From an uncultured bacterium (GTDB lineage Bacteria; Cyanobacteriota; Vampirovibrionia; Gastranaerophilales; Gastranaerophilaceae): 14,599 nucleotides of DNA. Below the pieces are notes generated by a model. That model was not told the origin of the DNA. It did no database searches and worked only from the letters and a program-made list of their open reading frames with translations. The translations under genes were made by a program, and so were the position numbers. The DNA is taken from assembly GCA_905211505.1 (NCBI GenBank), contig CAJMAX010000026.1, forward strand, positions 1 through 14,599, read 5' to 3'. Shown in pieces: positions 14,525-14,599 of this stretch. Each line of letters opens with the position of its first letter. Position 1 is the stretch's first letter.

Positions 14525-14599
14525 TATAATTTATCTAATTCTAGTTGAGTCCTCAACGAGAGCGAGCAATCAATGTTAATGAAACAACAACAAAGGCAA
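14525..14599 (+). other. Possible start of a divergent gene with a palindromic leader (edge)
   Basis: On the plus strand a perfect TATAAT (14525-14530) is followed by the palindrome GTTGAG-TC-CTCAAC (14544-14557), a GC-richer GAGAGCGAGC stretch, and an ATG at 14573. The frame from that ATG (MLMKQQQRQ) stays open to the window edge. Only nine codons are visible, the ribosome site is weak and no product can be named. The palindrome could be a leader hairpin or an operator. The rest of 14452-14524 is AT-rich and shows nothing else. Confidence 0.3.

Noticed and set aside
1-14599. CRISPR array, tRNA, rRNA, insertion sequence or integrase
   Set aside because: Reading both strands showed no regular repeat-spacer pattern, no cloverleaf-type or rRNA-like stretches, and no transposase or recombinase motifs.

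Overview
The window looks like a metagenome-assembled stretch made of two unlike parts. Positions about 1320-14599 are AT-rich (hand-counted samples near 30% GC) and carry genes that fit a fermentative gut bacterium of the non-photosynthetic cyanobacterial sister lineage (Vampirovibrionia/Melainabacteria, order Gastranaerophilales). The reasons are a pseudopilin with a FTLAEVLIILGIIGVVAA-type N-terminus, clostridial-type EtfAB, and the overall base composition. This placement is an inference from family resemblance, with no database search behind it. Positions 1 to about 1300 are richer in G+C (samples 40-55%), use different codons, and encode a YhaN/SbcC-like ATPase typical of Lachnospiraceae-type Firmicutes. 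The two parts meet inside one unbroken reading frame around 1270-1320, which makes a false M16-peptidase/ATPase fusion. I read this as an assembly or template-switch chimera.

Layout, nearly all on the minus strand, read in transcription order from the right edge. A bifunctional (p)ppGpp synthetase/hydrolase (rel, 12196-14412), an NfeD-like membrane protein (11623-12180) and a flotillin (10157-11572) form a tight operon that ends at a symmetrical terminator (10107-10137). A small plus-strand HTH regulator (9890-10099) converges on that terminator. It is divergent from a pseudopilin gene (9088-9789). The spacer between the two holds a near-consensus promoter overlaid with three exact TTATAGTT repeats and one near-copy, spaced by about one or two helical turns. 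This looks like a compact regulatory switch.

Next on the minus strand is a 734-residue MurF-like ligase fused to a C-terminal domain that resembles a D-Ala-D-Ala carboxypeptidase but has lost all three catalytic motifs (6802-9006). A perfect -10 box then starts an electron-transfer operon: a SudB/NfnA-type FAD/[2Fe-2S] subunit without its usual large partner, a 61-residue four-cysteine protein, etfB and etfA. purA follows, possibly with its own promoter. A hairpin after purA abuts the start of an M16 zinc peptidase gene, which is cut by the junction.

The most interesting candidates are the MurF-pseudoPBP fusion, the NfnA/Cys4/EtfBA operon, and the phased-repeat switch between the HTH gene and the pseudopilin. 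At the right edge (14413-14599) there is a probable rel promoter, a short palindrome and perhaps the first codons of a divergent gene.
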